DNA of 64,000 nucleotides, from contig NZ_BMVF01000011.1 of assembly GCF_014650575.1 (NCBI RefSeq), positions 62,001 to 126,000 on the forward strand, in the 5' to 3' direction. The translations under genes were made by a program, and so were the position numbers. This document shows, piece by piece, positions 10,509-18,822 of the stretch. Every line of letters starts with the position of its first letter. Within the stretch, counting starts at the first letter, position 1. This stretch comes from Streptomyces naganishii JCM 4654 (GTDB lineage: Bacteria > Actinomycetota > Actinomycetes > Streptomycetales > Streptomycetaceae). The notes under the pieces were generated by a model, which worked only from the letters and a program-made list of their open reading frames with translations, had not been told where the DNA came from and did no database searches.

Positions 10509-11813
10509 ATGGCCGATACCGCCACACCCCAGGTGCAAGAGACGAAGACCCGCGCCGACAGGCTGAAGACCTTCGCCGGCGTGGGCCTCGGCAACGCCCT
10601 CGAATGGTTCGACTGGAACATCTACGCGATCTTCGCGCCGTATCTCGCGGCGCAGTTCTTCAGCAGTTCCGACCAGCTGTCCGCCGTGTTGTCCACCCTC
10701 GCAGTCTTCGCCGTGGGCTTCGCCGCCCGTCCCTTCGGGGGCTTCGTCTTCGGCTGGATCGCCGACCGCAGGGGCCGACGCTTCGCGATGAGCCTGTCCG
10801 TCGGCGGCGCGGCCGCGGGCAGCCTGCTCATCGGCATCGCACCGGCCTACGGCGCGGTGGGCGCCCTCGCGTCGCTGGTGCTGCTTCTCGCCCGGCTCGT
10901 GCAGGGCCTGGCACACGGCGGTGAACTGCCCGCGGCGCAGACCTACATCGCCGAGACCGCCCCGGGCCGCCGTCGCGGGTTGTGGGCCAGCCTGATCTAT
11001 GTCTCCGGCACCGTGGGCATCATGGCCGGCACCGCGCTGGGCGCCGTCATGGCAACCGTGCTCAGCTCCAGTCGGATGGAGGCGTGGGGCTGGCGTGTGC
11101 CGTTCGTTCTCGGCGGACTCTTCGGCCTGTACGCCCTGGCCATGCGGCTTCGGATGCCCGAGACCGAGGCCTTCGAGGAGGAGTCCGGCAAGGACGTCGG
11201 CGACCAGGACCGGCCGTCGATGTGGCGGACGCTCGCCGAGCACCGCAAGCAGGCCCTCCAGGTCGTCGGCATGACCGTCGGGCTCACCGTCGCCTACTAC
11301 GCCTGGGCGGTCTCCGCACCGCAGTACGCCATCAGCTCGCGCGGTCTCGACCCGGCGGGCGCCCTGTGGGCCGGACTCGCAGCCAACGTCGTCTTCCTGG
11401 TGGCCCTGCCGCTGTGGGGCGCGCTGTCGGACCGCATTGGCCGCAAGCCCGTGCTGCTCGTCTGCAGCCTCGGCACGGTCGCGGTCATCTTCCCGCTGAA
11501 CTCCCTCGTCGGGCGCGAGTCCTGGCGGCTCGGCCTCGCCATGGCCATCGCGATGATCTTCATCGCGGCCGGCGCCGCGATCGTGCCGGCCGTGTACGCC
11601 GAGCTCTTCCCGACCCGGATCCGTACGATCGGCGTCGCCGTTCCGTACGCGCTGTGCGTCGCCGCCTTCGGCGGCACGGCCCCATACCTGCAGACCTGGA
11701 TGGGAGCCGAGCTCGGCGGCGCGTACTTCACCGCCTACACGGCCATGCTGCTGCTGATCTCGTCCGCGGCCATCGTCACTCTCCCGGAGACCCGGAACCG
11801 CAGCATGCGCTGA
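10509..11813 (+). CDS. MHS-family MFS transporter
   Basis: Twelve-helix metabolite:H+ symporter of 434 aa, like ShiA, KgtP and ProP. The first helix reads GNALEWFDWNIYAIF, diagnostic of the MHS family; a loop motif GWIADRRGRRFAM and the second-half equivalent DRIGRKPVLL are present. ATG 10509 has AAAGGGAG 8 nt upstream. It forms a two-gene unit with the amidohydrolase and probably imports its substrate. A hairpin (11836-11874) follows the stop. Substrate unknown. Confidence 0.88.
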   Translation: MADTATPQVQETKTRADRLKTFAGVGLGNALEWFDWNIYAIFAPYLAAQFFSSSDQLSAVLSTLAVFAVGFAARPFGGFVFGWIADRRGRRFAMSLSVGGAAAGSLLIGIAPAYGAVGALASLVLLLARLVQGLAHGGELPAAQTYIAETAPGRRRGLWASLIYVSGTVGIMAGTALGAVMATVLSSSRMEAWGWRVPFVLGGLFGLYALAMRLRMPETEAFEEESGKDVGDQDRPSMWRTLAEHRKQALQVVGMTVGLTVAYYAWAVSAPQYAISSRGLDPAGALWAGLAANVVFLVALPLWGALSDRIGRKPVLLVCSLGTVAVIFPLNSLVGRESWRLGLAMAIAMIFIAAGAAIVPAVYAELFPTRIRTIGVAVPYALCVAAFGGTAPYLQTWMGAELGGAYFTAYTAMLLLISSAAIVTLPETRNRSMR

Positions 11814-11835
11814 GGCAAGTCGGCTCACGAGAGCG

Positions 11836-11874
11836 TCCCCGCATGGCCGTGTGAACCCACGAGCCGTGCGGGGA
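11836..11874 (+). terminator. Hairpin terminator after MHS transporter
   Basis: Inverted repeat TCCCCGCA ... TGCGGGGA with an inner GGC/GCC extension starts 23 nt after the transporter stop. There is no U-tract, as is common in Streptomyces terminators. Confidence 0.6.
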
Positions 11875-11904
11875 ATCTCAACCGGATGCTTCGACCGCCC
11901 CTTC

Positions 11905-11960
11905 ACCGTCATGTATGCGTGGGCGGTGCCGACGGACATGCCGAAGCCGGCGACGATCGG
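11905..11960 (-). pseudogene. Transposase HTH fragment (IS5-like)
   Basis: On the minus strand a short frame reads PIVAGFGMSVGTAHAYMT, closely resembling the helix-turn-helix of IS5-type transposases (AAGFGVSVGTAxAYV). Nothing else of an element is recognisable around it, so it is a scrap left by a former insertion. Confidence 0.4.
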
Positions 11961-12043
11961 TTGACCTCTTCGCAGCCGTGAACACCGCAACCGAAAAGTC
12001 ATCGGCAGGCTGTCCACACAGCATCGGGTCGTGGACCAGGTCA

Positions 12044-12820
12044 CTACGGCTGATCGGCCAGCTCCTTCTCGACGGCGTGCGCCGCGGCCTCCAGCGTGGC
12101 GACGAGGGAGCGTAGGCGCTGCGGGTCGTAGCGCACGCTGGGCATCGACACGGAGAGGCCGGCCAGCGCCGTGCCGTCCCGGCCGCGCACCGGGACGCCG
12201 ACCGCGACGAGGCCGCGTTCGGACCGCTCCTTGTTGACGGCGAAGCCGTTGCGACGCATGCGCCCGAGTTCCGTCCGCAGTTGCGCGAGATCGGGGCCAT
12301 CGGCCGGGCGGTCGCGCTGGCGCCCGGGGCCGTAGACCTCCTCCAGCTCGCCATCGGTCAGCTCGGCGAGCAGCAGCAGGCCCGCCGTGGTGCGGTGGGC
12401 CGGGAAGACCATTCCCTCCCGGGACCCGACCCGCAGGGCCTGCAGGCACTCGACGCTGGCGATGAACCGCACCGTGTCCCCGGTGCGCACGATCAGGTTC
12501 GCCGTCTCGTCGAGGAGGCCGACGACCCGGTGCAGATGGGGCAGGGCCGCCGCGCGCAGCCGTGAGACGAGCGACTGGGAATGGGCGGCCAGCTCCAGGA
12601 CCGGACCCGCGCGATAGACCCGGTCCTCGCCCTGCACGGCGAAGTCCCGGTAGACGAGCATCGCCAGGATCCGGTGTGCCGTCGACCGGGCCACCCCCAG
12701 GCGCTCCGCGAGCTGCGCCACGGTCGCGCCGCCCTCCAGTTGCAGGATGGTCGCCGCTCGCAGCGCGTGGTCCACGCTGGCGATGGGATAGGGCGGCGGC
12801 GTCTTCAGCGGCTTGTTCAC
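12044..12820 (-). CDS. IclR-family regulator of gentisate operon
   Basis: IclR-type transcription factor of 258 aa. The N-terminal winged helix-turn-helix is TVAQLAERLGVARSTAHRIL (near residues 30-60) and the C-terminal effector domain has the family's LVAVGVPVRGRDG and RTTAGLLLLAEL segments. GTG 12820 is preferred because GGAGAGG lies 9 nt upstream; an ATG at 12838 lacks a ribosome site and would lie inside the palindrome 12837-12853. It is divergent from the gentisate dioxygenase gene, with only ~70 nt between starts, the classic layout for a pathway-specific autoregulated IclR. It probably also controls the MFS transporter at 6415-7740 through the shared palindrome. Effector likely 3-hydroxybenzoate or gentisate (inference). 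Confidence 0.9.
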   Translation of the reverse strand: MNKPLKTPPPYPIASVDHALRAATILQLEGGATVAQLAERLGVARSTAHRILAMLVYRDFAVQGEDRVYRAGPVLELAAHSQSLVSRLRAAALPHLHRVVGLLDETANLIVRTGDTVRFIASVECLQALRVGSREGMVFPAHRTTAGLLLLAELTDGELEEVYGPGRQRDRPADGPDLAQLRTELGRMRRNGFAVNKERSERGLVAVGVPVRGRDGTALAGLSVSMPSVRYDPQRLRSLVATLEAAAHAVEKELADQP

Positions 12821-12836
12821 GCGGGGTACCTCTCCC

Positions 12837-12853
12837 ATTCTGCTATCCAGAAT
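12837..12853. promoter_or_regulatory. Operator-like palindrome ATTCTG-CTATC-CAGAAT
   Basis: Perfect 6-bp inverted repeat with a 5-nt spacer between the divergent IclR gene and the gentisate dioxygenase gene, 40 nt upstream of the latter. Its 15-bp core matches the site before the MFS transporter (7784-7798) at 13 positions. It is placed to control both divergent promoters. Confidence 0.65.
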
Positions 12854-12892
12854 CTACATGTTCATCAGATAGACGTGCCGCACGCTGAGGGT

Positions 12893-14053
12893 GTGACTGA
12901 TTCCCTCCTCACCCAAGACATCGCCGTGGGCTCCCCGGTACGGCTCCAGGCCGTCGCCGAGGAAGGGCAGCCCGAGGTCACCCCGGCGCTCAAGGAGCTG
13001 TACCAGGGCTTCGAGCAGGAACTGCTCGTCCCGCTGTGGACCGAGATCGGCGACCTGATGCCGGCCCACCCGCGCTCACATGCCGTGCCGCACCTGTGGC
13101 GCTGGGAGAAGCTGCGGGAGCTGGCCGCGCAGGCAGGGGATCTGGTCCCGGTGGGCCGCGGCGGTGAGCGCCGTGCCATCGCGCTGGCCAACCCCGCCCT
13201 CGGCGGCAGCCCCTTCGCCACCCCCACGCTGTGGGCGGCCGTCCAGTACCTGATGCCCGGCGAGGACGCTCCCGAGCACCGGCACACCCAGCACGCCTTC
13301 CGATTCGTCGTCGAGGGCTCGGGTGTGTGGACGGTGGTCGGCGGCGACCCGGTGCCGATGAACCGCGGTGACTTCCTTCCGCAGGCCGGCTGGAACTGGC
13401 ACGCCCACCACAACGCGACCGCCGAGCCAATGGCCTGGATCGACGGCCTGGACATCCCCTTCCAGTACGTCACCGAGGCGCAGTTCTTCGAGTTCGGCCG
13501 CGACGAGATCAGCGAGGCCGAGCGGGTCACCCCGAAGCGGTCGCGTTCCGAACGGCTGTGGGGCCACCCCGGGCTGCGCCCGCTGTCGGCCGTCCCCAGC
13601 ACGCCGGGCAGTCCACTGCTGTCGTACAAGTGGGAGTACACCGACGCGGCCCTGCGCGACCAGCTGCTGCTGGAGAAGGAGGGCTACGGCGGCACCGTCG
13701 GGTGCGGTCACGCCGCGGTGCGCTACGCCAACCCGCACGACGGCTCCGACGTGCTGCCGACGATCCGCGCCGAGTTCCACCGTGTTGCCCGGGGCGCCGA
13801 GACCGCGCCGGTGCGGGAGACCGGCTCGTCGGTCTACCAGGTCTTCGACGGCTCCGGCACCGTCACCGTTGGCGCCAAGTCCTGGACCGTGACCCGCGGA
13901 GACCTCTTCGTCGTCCCGTCCTGGGAGCCCTTCTCCGCGAAATCCGAGGCCGGCGCGACCGACTCCGACTCCGGCGCCCTCGACCTGTTCCGCTTCTCCG
14001 ACGCGCCCGTCTTCGAGGCGCTCAAGCTCGATCGCACCCAGAAGGACGCCTGA
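12893..14053 (+). CDS. Gentisate 1,2-dioxygenase
   Basis: Fe(II) extradiol dioxygenase of the bicupin type (386 aa) that opens gentisate to maleylpyruvate. The N-terminal cupin holds the iron ligands His129 and His131 (PEHRHTQH) and His170 (WNWHAHH); the C-terminal cupin (VYQVFDGSGTVTV) lacks a metal set, as usual. Start is GTG 12893; upstream in-frame sequence is antisense to the IclR gene. First gene of the gentisate operon, followed 2 nt later by the fumarylpyruvate hydrolase. 1-hydroxy-2-naphthoate or salicylate dioxygenases are relatives, but the isomerase and hydrolase downstream fix the pathway. Confidence 0.93.
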   Translation: MTDSLLTQDIAVGSPVRLQAVAEEGQPEVTPALKELYQGFEQELLVPLWTEIGDLMPAHPRSHAVPHLWRWEKLRELAAQAGDLVPVGRGGERRAIALANPALGGSPFATPTLWAAVQYLMPGEDAPEHRHTQHAFRFVVEGSGVWTVVGGDPVPMNRGDFLPQAGWNWHAHHNATAEPMAWIDGLDIPFQYVTEAQFFEFGRDEISEAERVTPKRSRSERLWGHPGLRPLSAVPSTPGSPLLSYKWEYTDAALRDQLLLEKEGYGGTVGCGHAAVRYANPHDGSDVLPTIRAEFHRVARGAETAPVRETGSSVYQVFDGSGTVTVGAKSWTVTRGDLFVVPSWEPFSAKSEAGATDSDSGALDLFRFSDAPVFEALKLDRTQKDA

Positions 14054-14055
14054 CC

Positions 14056-14883
14056 ATGAAGCTCGCCACCCTCCGCACCGCCGACGGTACCCGGGCGGTC
14101 CGCCTCGACGGCGACGTCCTCGTCGACCTCGGGCACGCCGACCTGGGCGAGCTGTTCGCCGAGGACGGCTGGCAGGACAAGGCCGCCGCGGCCACGGGCA
14201 CCACCTACGCGGCCGAGGGCGCCGACTTCGCGCCGCCCGTCCCGAACCCCTCGAAGGTCGTCTGTGTCGGCCACAACTACACCAATCACATCAAGGAGAT
14301 GGGCCGGGACCTGCCGAGCCACCCGACCCTCTTCCCGAAGTTCGCCGACACCCTGCTCGGCGCCTACGACGACATCGTCAAGCCGGCCGAGACCGACGCG
14401 CTCGACTGGGAGGTCGAACTGGCCGTCGTCATCGGCAAGCAGGTGCGCCGCGCCGCCGAGCAGCAGGCCGCCGACGCCATCGCCGGCTTCACCGTCATGA
14501 ACGACATCTCGCTGCGCGACTGGCAGTTCCGCACCATCGAGTGGACGCAGGGCAAGATCTGGGAGGCCACCACCCCGGTCGGCCCCTACGTCGTCACGCC
14601 CGACGAGGCCGGCGGCGTCCGCCCCGCCCTGGAGGTGAAGACGGTCGTCGACGGCGAGGTCATGCAGCAGGACGACACCGGCACACTCCTGTTCGACCCG
14701 GTGTTCCTGGTCCAGTACGTCTCCACCGTCATCACTCTGCGGCCCGGCGACATCATCGCCACCGGCACCCCGGCCGGCGTGGGCAATGCTCGCGACCCCA
14801 AGGTCTTCCTGCACCCCGGACAGACCGTGGTCACCGAGATCACCGGGCTGGGCGCCTGCGTCAACAAGGTGGTTCGGGCATGA
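14056..14883 (+). CDS. Fumarylpyruvate hydrolase (FAH family)
   Basis: Fumarylacetoacetase-fold hydrolase (275 aa) expected to split fumarylpyruvate into fumarate and pyruvate. Seen are VVCVGHNYTNHIKEMG, the metal-binding acids in DWEVELAVVIGK, GFTVMNDISLRDWQ, and the C-terminal PGDIIATGTPAGVG loop. Its stop overlaps the isomerase start by 4 nt (ATGA). Context with gentisate dioxygenase and maleylpyruvate isomerase distinguishes it from other FAH-family enzymes. Confidence 0.92.
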   Translation: MKLATLRTADGTRAVRLDGDVLVDLGHADLGELFAEDGWQDKAAAATGTTYAAEGADFAPPVPNPSKVVCVGHNYTNHIKEMGRDLPSHPTLFPKFADTLLGAYDDIVKPAETDALDWEVELAVVIGKQVRRAAEQQAADAIAGFTVMNDISLRDWQFRTIEWTQGKIWEATTPVGPYVVTPDEAGGVRPALEVKTVVDGEVMQQDDTGTLLFDPVFLVQYVSTVITLRPGDIIATGTPAGVGNARDPKVFLHPGQTVVTEITGLGACVNKVVRA

Positions 14884-15515
14884 GCACCGCCACGCGGACC
14901 CTCACCGACGCGCGCGCCTGGGCTCGCACCGGCACCGAGCTGCTGCTGGATGCTGTCGCCGGACTCGACGAGGCCGGCTTCTCGGCCCCCAGCGCCCTCC
15001 CGGACTGGACGCGCAAACACCTCGTGGCACACGTCGCCGCCAACGCCGACGCCCTGGGCAACCTGGTGCACTGGGCGGCCACCGGCGAGAAGAAGCCGAT
15101 GTACGCCTCCGCCGAGGAGCGCGCCGCCGGCATTGCCAAGGGCCCTGCCCTGTCGGGCGAGGAGCTGCGCTCCTGGCTGACGGCCTCCGCGCACAGGCTG
15201 GCGGCGGGCCTGGACCGGCTCACCGATGAGCAGTGGCAGCACGAGGTGGTCACCGCCCAGGGCCGTACCGTCTCCGCCACCGAGCTGCCCTGGATGCGCG
15301 CCCGCGAGGTGTGCGTCCACGCCGTCGACCTCGGCACGGGCGTGGTCACCTTCGCCGACCTGCCGGAGGACTTCCTGACCGCGCTGGTGGCCGAGATCAG
15401 CGCCAAGCGCGCGCTGACCGAGCTGCCCGACGGGCCGCTGCCCGAGGTCGCCGCTTGGCTGGCCGGCCGTCCCCATGCGCTCGTCGGCGTCCCCGAACTC
15501 GGTCCCTGGCTCTGA
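14880..15515 (+). CDS. Maleylpyruvate isomerase, mycothiol-dependent type
   Basis: DinB-like four-helix enzyme (211 aa) isomerising maleylpyruvate to fumarylpyruvate. The metal ligands of the actinobacterial mycothiol-dependent isomerase are present: His51 (RKHLVAHVA), Glu143 and His147 (REVCVHAVDLG). The start overlaps the hydrolase stop (ATGA). Use of mycothiol rather than glutathione is expected for an actinobacterium and supports the taxonomic placement. Next gene: the 3-hydroxybenzoate hydroxylase, 12 nt on. Confidence 0.92.
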   Translation: MSTATRTLTDARAWARTGTELLLDAVAGLDEAGFSAPSALPDWTRKHLVAHVAANADALGNLVHWAATGEKKPMYASAEERAAGIAKGPALSGEELRSWLTASAHRLAAGLDRLTDEQWQHEVVTAQGRTVSATELPWMRAREVCVHAVDLGTGVVTFADLPEDFLTALVAEISAKRALTELPDGPLPEVAAWLAGRPHALVGVPELGPWL

Positions 15516-15527
15516 AAGGTGAGTCTT

Positions 15528-16808
15528 GTGTCCCAACCCGATATGACACCTGATGTGATCGTCGTCGGCGGTGGCATCGGCGGCCTCGGCGCGGCGTTCT
15601 CGCTGACCCGCCAGGGCCTCGCCGTCCGCCTGCTGGAGAGCGCCCCCGCCTTCGGCGAGGTCGGCGCCGGCATCCAGCTGGCCCCCAACTGCACCCGCAT
15701 CCTCGACGACTACGGCCTCCTGGACGAGGCCAGGAGCCTCGGCGTGGTCCCGGACGCGATGGTCATGCGCGACGCCGTCGACGGCGACGAACTGACCCGG
15801 ATCGACCTGCGCGACCTGGAGAAGCGCTACGGCTACCCCTACCTGGTCATCCACCGCAGCGACCTGCACGGTCTGCTCCTGCGCGCCTGCGAACGCGCGG
15901 GAGTCGAGCTGGTCAACGACGCGCAGGTGACGTCGTACGAGAACACCGCCGACGGCGCCCGCGTCACCCTCGCCTCCGGCGGGACCCACGAGGCCGGAAT
16001 CGTGATCGCGGCGGACGGCCTGCACTCCGTCGCCCGCAGGCTGTTCGTCGACGACCGGCCCGTCTCCTCGGCGTACGTCGCCTACCGTGGCACCGTACCC
16101 GCCGAGCAGCCGAGGGTGAGGTCCGTGGACCTCAGCGAGGTCGTGGTGTACGTCGGCCCCCGCTGCCACTTCGTCCACTACGGCCTGCGCGGTGGCGAAC
16201 TGCTCAACCAGGTCGCCGTCTTCGAGTCGCCCAAGGCGCTGGCCGGACAGGAGGACTGGGGCACGCCGGACGAGCTGGACGCCGCCTTCGCCCAGACCTG
16301 CGACTTCGTGCGGGACGGGCTGCCGTACATGTGGCGCGACAAGTGGTGGCGAATGTTCGACCGCGCCCCGATCATGAACTGGGTGCACGGCCGGATCGCG
16401 CTGCTCGGCGACGCCGCGCACCCGCCGCTCCAGTACATCGCGCAAGGCGCGATCATGGCCATCGAGGACGGCTGGGTGCTGGGCGAGCACGTCGCCCGCA
16501 ACCGCACCGCGGACGGCGCGGTCGACTGGAGCGCCGCGCTCGCCGCCTACGAGGCCGTCCGGCCGGAGCACTGCCGCCGTGTGCTGACCACCTCCCGCAG
16601 GTGGGGCGAGCTGTGGCACCTCGACGGTCTCGCCCGCGAGCAGCGCAACGCCCTGCTGCGCGCCCGCGACACCTACGACTACTCCTTCACCGACTGGCTG
16701 TACGGCCCGACCGCCCTGACGCCGGACCAGGAACCGGAGATGTTCACGCCCATCCCGCTGTCCTCCGTGGCCATCGGCGAAGAGGTGCTGACGGGGGACG
16801 CGGCATGA
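15528..16808 (+). CDS. 3-hydroxybenzoate 6-hydroxylase
   Basis: Single-component FAD monooxygenase (426 aa) that para-hydroxylates 3-hydroxybenzoate to gentisate with NADH. Motifs: N-terminal GGGIGGLGAAFSL Rossmann, a DG segment (IAADGLHS) and the FAD-ribityl GDAAHPPLQYIAQGA near residue 295. GTG 15528 has AAGGTGAG about 5 nt upstream; ATG 15543 is a shorter alternative. It ends the intact gentisate operon; its stop overlaps the remains of a thiolase gene by 4 nt (ATGA). A salicylate 5-hydroxylase role is less likely because that enzyme is multi-component. Confidence 0.9.
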   Translation: MSQPDMTPDVIVVGGGIGGLGAAFSLTRQGLAVRLLESAPAFGEVGAGIQLAPNCTRILDDYGLLDEARSLGVVPDAMVMRDAVDGDELTRIDLRDLEKRYGYPYLVIHRSDLHGLLLRACERAGVELVNDAQVTSYENTADGARVTLASGGTHEAGIVIAADGLHSVARRLFVDDRPVSSAYVAYRGTVPAEQPRVRSVDLSEVVVYVGPRCHFVHYGLRGGELLNQVAVFESPKALAGQEDWGTPDELDAAFAQTCDFVRDGLPYMWRDKWWRMFDRAPIMNWVHGRIALLGDAAHPPLQYIAQGAIMAIEDGWVLGEHVARNRTADGAVDWSAALAAYEAVRPEHCRRVLTTSRRWGELWHLDGLAREQRNALLRARDTYDYSFTDWLYGPTALTPDQEPEMFTPIPLSSVAIGEEVLTGDAA

Positions 16809-17540
16809 GTAACGCCTGCCTCTACGCCGCGGCCCGCGCGTGGTTCCTCGCCGGCCGGCGTGCGTTCCGACGATCTCGCCGCCACCGCGCTGACCCGGCC
16901 TGCTCGACAAGGCCCCGGAACTGGACCGCGCTGCGATCGGTGATGTGGTGTGGGGCAACGCCAACAAGGCCGACAGGGACAACCGCGACGTCGGCCGCAT
17001 GGCCGTCCTGCTCGCCGGGCTGCCGGTGAGCGTGCCCGCCACCGCCGCGAACCGGCTTTGCGGATCCAGCCTGGATGCCGCGATCAGCGCTTCACGCATC
17101 CTGAAGTCCGGCGACGCGGACACCGCCGTCGCCGGCGCGTGGGGTCCATGATCCGCGCGCTCTGGGTGCCGCCCAAGCCGGACCAGGTGTTCCCCGCGCG
17201 CCACGCCACGGCCGTCTCCACGACGACGCTGGACCGGCGGCTGGCCACCCCGCGATGCCGAAGGAGTTGAGGTCTCGCTGGGAGGAGGCAACGAACTCCT
17301 CCAAAGAGGAGTTCGCCACCTCCCGCGCGTGCCAGGACGAGTTCGCGGTGCGCTCGCACCGGCTCGCCGCCGCATGGAACGACGGCTTCCAGACGAATTG
17401 GTCGTGCCCGTCGACGGGCACCCCCGTGACGAGGGCATCCGCTCCGGCACCGCTGCCGAACTGGCGGCCGTCGTGCCGTCGTTCCGCCCGGGCGGCACGA
17501 TCACGGCCGGCAACGTCGAAGCCACCCAGCCCGGGGCTAC
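16805..17540 (+). pseudogene. Decayed thiolase (pcaF-like) gene
   Basis: A thiolase can be followed through several frames: MSNACLYAAAR at 16805, then VWGNANKADRDNRDVGRMA (16945 on), NRLCGSSLDAA with the active-site cysteine, a shifted RALWVPPKPDQVFPARHA matching the [12 protein letters not shown] region of pcaF, and near 17465 SFRPGGTITAGN, matching [13 protein letters not shown]. At least three frameshifts are present and the C-terminal third is missing. Its start is ATGA-coupled to the hydroxylase, so it was once the last gene of that operon. The remains stop where the convergent GT2 gene ends, suggesting a deletion junction near 17540. Confidence 0.85.
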
Positions 17541-18559
17541 CGTCCGCGTACCGCGGCGCTTCGGGAGACGAGACTCCGCGCGTGCTGAGGGAGACTGGCG
17601 GCCTTCAGCGCACTGTATCTCCCGCTCGCCACCAGTTGGAACTTGACGCCCTCCCGGCCTTCGGGGTGCTCGTAGCCGTTAGGGAGGAACCGCCGGTAGT
17701 GCTCGCCGGCGCGCTCGAAGAACTGCGGGCGCTCGGAGCGGGAGAGACATCCCTCGAGATTGAGGAGGAAGAGGTAGTGACGAATCATACGAGTGAAGAG
17801 AAAGGGAGCCACAACGTCCAGCGCGTCGCGTTCCTTGAGCAAATTGAAGCTCTCTTCGTACCGGCTGAAGACGTCGAAGTGGGTGCCGTCCGGTGAGCCT
17901 GCGGGGTGTTGAGTGTGCCGACGACGGATCTGGACGCAGTTCCATTTCAGGACGGCGATCCGGTCGGCGGCGAGCATGGCGCGGTGGACGACTGCGACCT
18001 CCTCGTGGAGGCCGTCAGGGAACGCGAGTCCCTGACGTATCCACAGGTCGCGGCGGATCAAACGGTCCCAGGAGTAGGCGGGAGCACCGAAGAGCTCTGG
18101 CTGGTCGATCAAGGTGAAGGGCTCACGTCCTTGCCGTTCAAGCAGGTCGGCGGCGGCACCGGGCCAGGTGCGGGCGCGATGGAGGCGAGTGTGCCCGAAG
18201 AGAAGAACATCCGGCTTGCCTGCTGATTGCAGCTGATCGCCCATCGCCTGAAGCGTTTCGCCCCCGACGACGTGATCGCTGTCCAGGAACAGCAGGTAGT
18301 CACCGGTGGCGCGCTCGGCCCCCGCGTTGCGAATCCGGCCGATGCCGACGACGCCCGTCAGCCGCACGACCGATACCCGCCCATCGCGCCGGGCATAGCC
18401 ATCCACCAAGTCCGCAGGGCATTCCGCGGACTGGTCCAGGACCGCGACAACCTCCACGTTCCGGAAGGACTGGCTCAGTATCGAATTGAGGCAGACCTCC
18501 AGCTGTCTCTGAAGGTCGTGCGCGGCGACTATGACACTGATCATCGGGGGAGCGAGCAT
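17537..18559 (-). CDS. Glycosyltransferase family 2
   Basis: GT-A fold glycosyltransferase of 340 aa. Starts with ISVIVAAHDLQRQLEVCL (nucleotide-sugar binding strand), followed by the GRIRNAGAERATGDYLLFLDSDH segment whose D-x-D binds the metal-sugar nucleotide near residue 100. Similar N-terminal domains occur in Streptomyces teichoic-acid-type glycerophosphotransferases, but the polymerase half is absent here, so the acceptor is unknown. The last codons run into the decayed thiolase, so the C-terminus may be altered. Divergent from the secreted amidase gene at 18823. Confidence 0.8.
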   Translation of the reverse strand: MLAPPMISVIVAAHDLQRQLEVCLNSILSQSFRNVEVVAVLDQSAECPADLVDGYARRDGRVSVVRLTGVVGIGRIRNAGAERATGDYLLFLDSDHVVGGETLQAMGDQLQSAGKPDVLLFGHTRLHRARTWPGAAADLLERQGREPFTLIDQPELFGAPAYSWDRLIRRDLWIRQGLAFPDGLHEEVAVVHRAMLAADRIAVLKWNCVQIRRRHTQHPAGSPDGTHFDVFSRYEESFNLLKERDALDVVAPFLFTRMIRHYLFLLNLEGCLSRSERPQFFERAGEHYRRFLPNGYEHPEGREGVKFQLVASGRYSALKAASLPQHARSLVSRSAAVRGR

Positions 18560-18822
18560 GGTGGTCGAACATAGGTGGACAGTTCACGGCGTGACAAGTC
18601 CCTCGGGTCCCCAGTCTGCAGCCGCAAGTCGGCCCGCTCGGGCGGGCCGTGGCGCGGACGCCTTGATACACGGGCCGACCCCGATCACGCCTTCCGGCCT
18701 GCAGGGGCCGCGACAGCCGCTGTTGGCCTGTGCCCCTTCCCCGCCCGCGTTCGGGACTGTGACGCTTGAACGTCCCGCTGCGCTGTTACTGCTGGGCACT
18801 CCTGTGACAGCTGTGCCCTGCG

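Noticed and set aside
14586-17525. 979-aa minus-strand open frame opposite the gentisate operon
   Set aside because: Repetitive Gly/Val/Asp/Arg composition without motifs; exact antisense of four well-supported genes.
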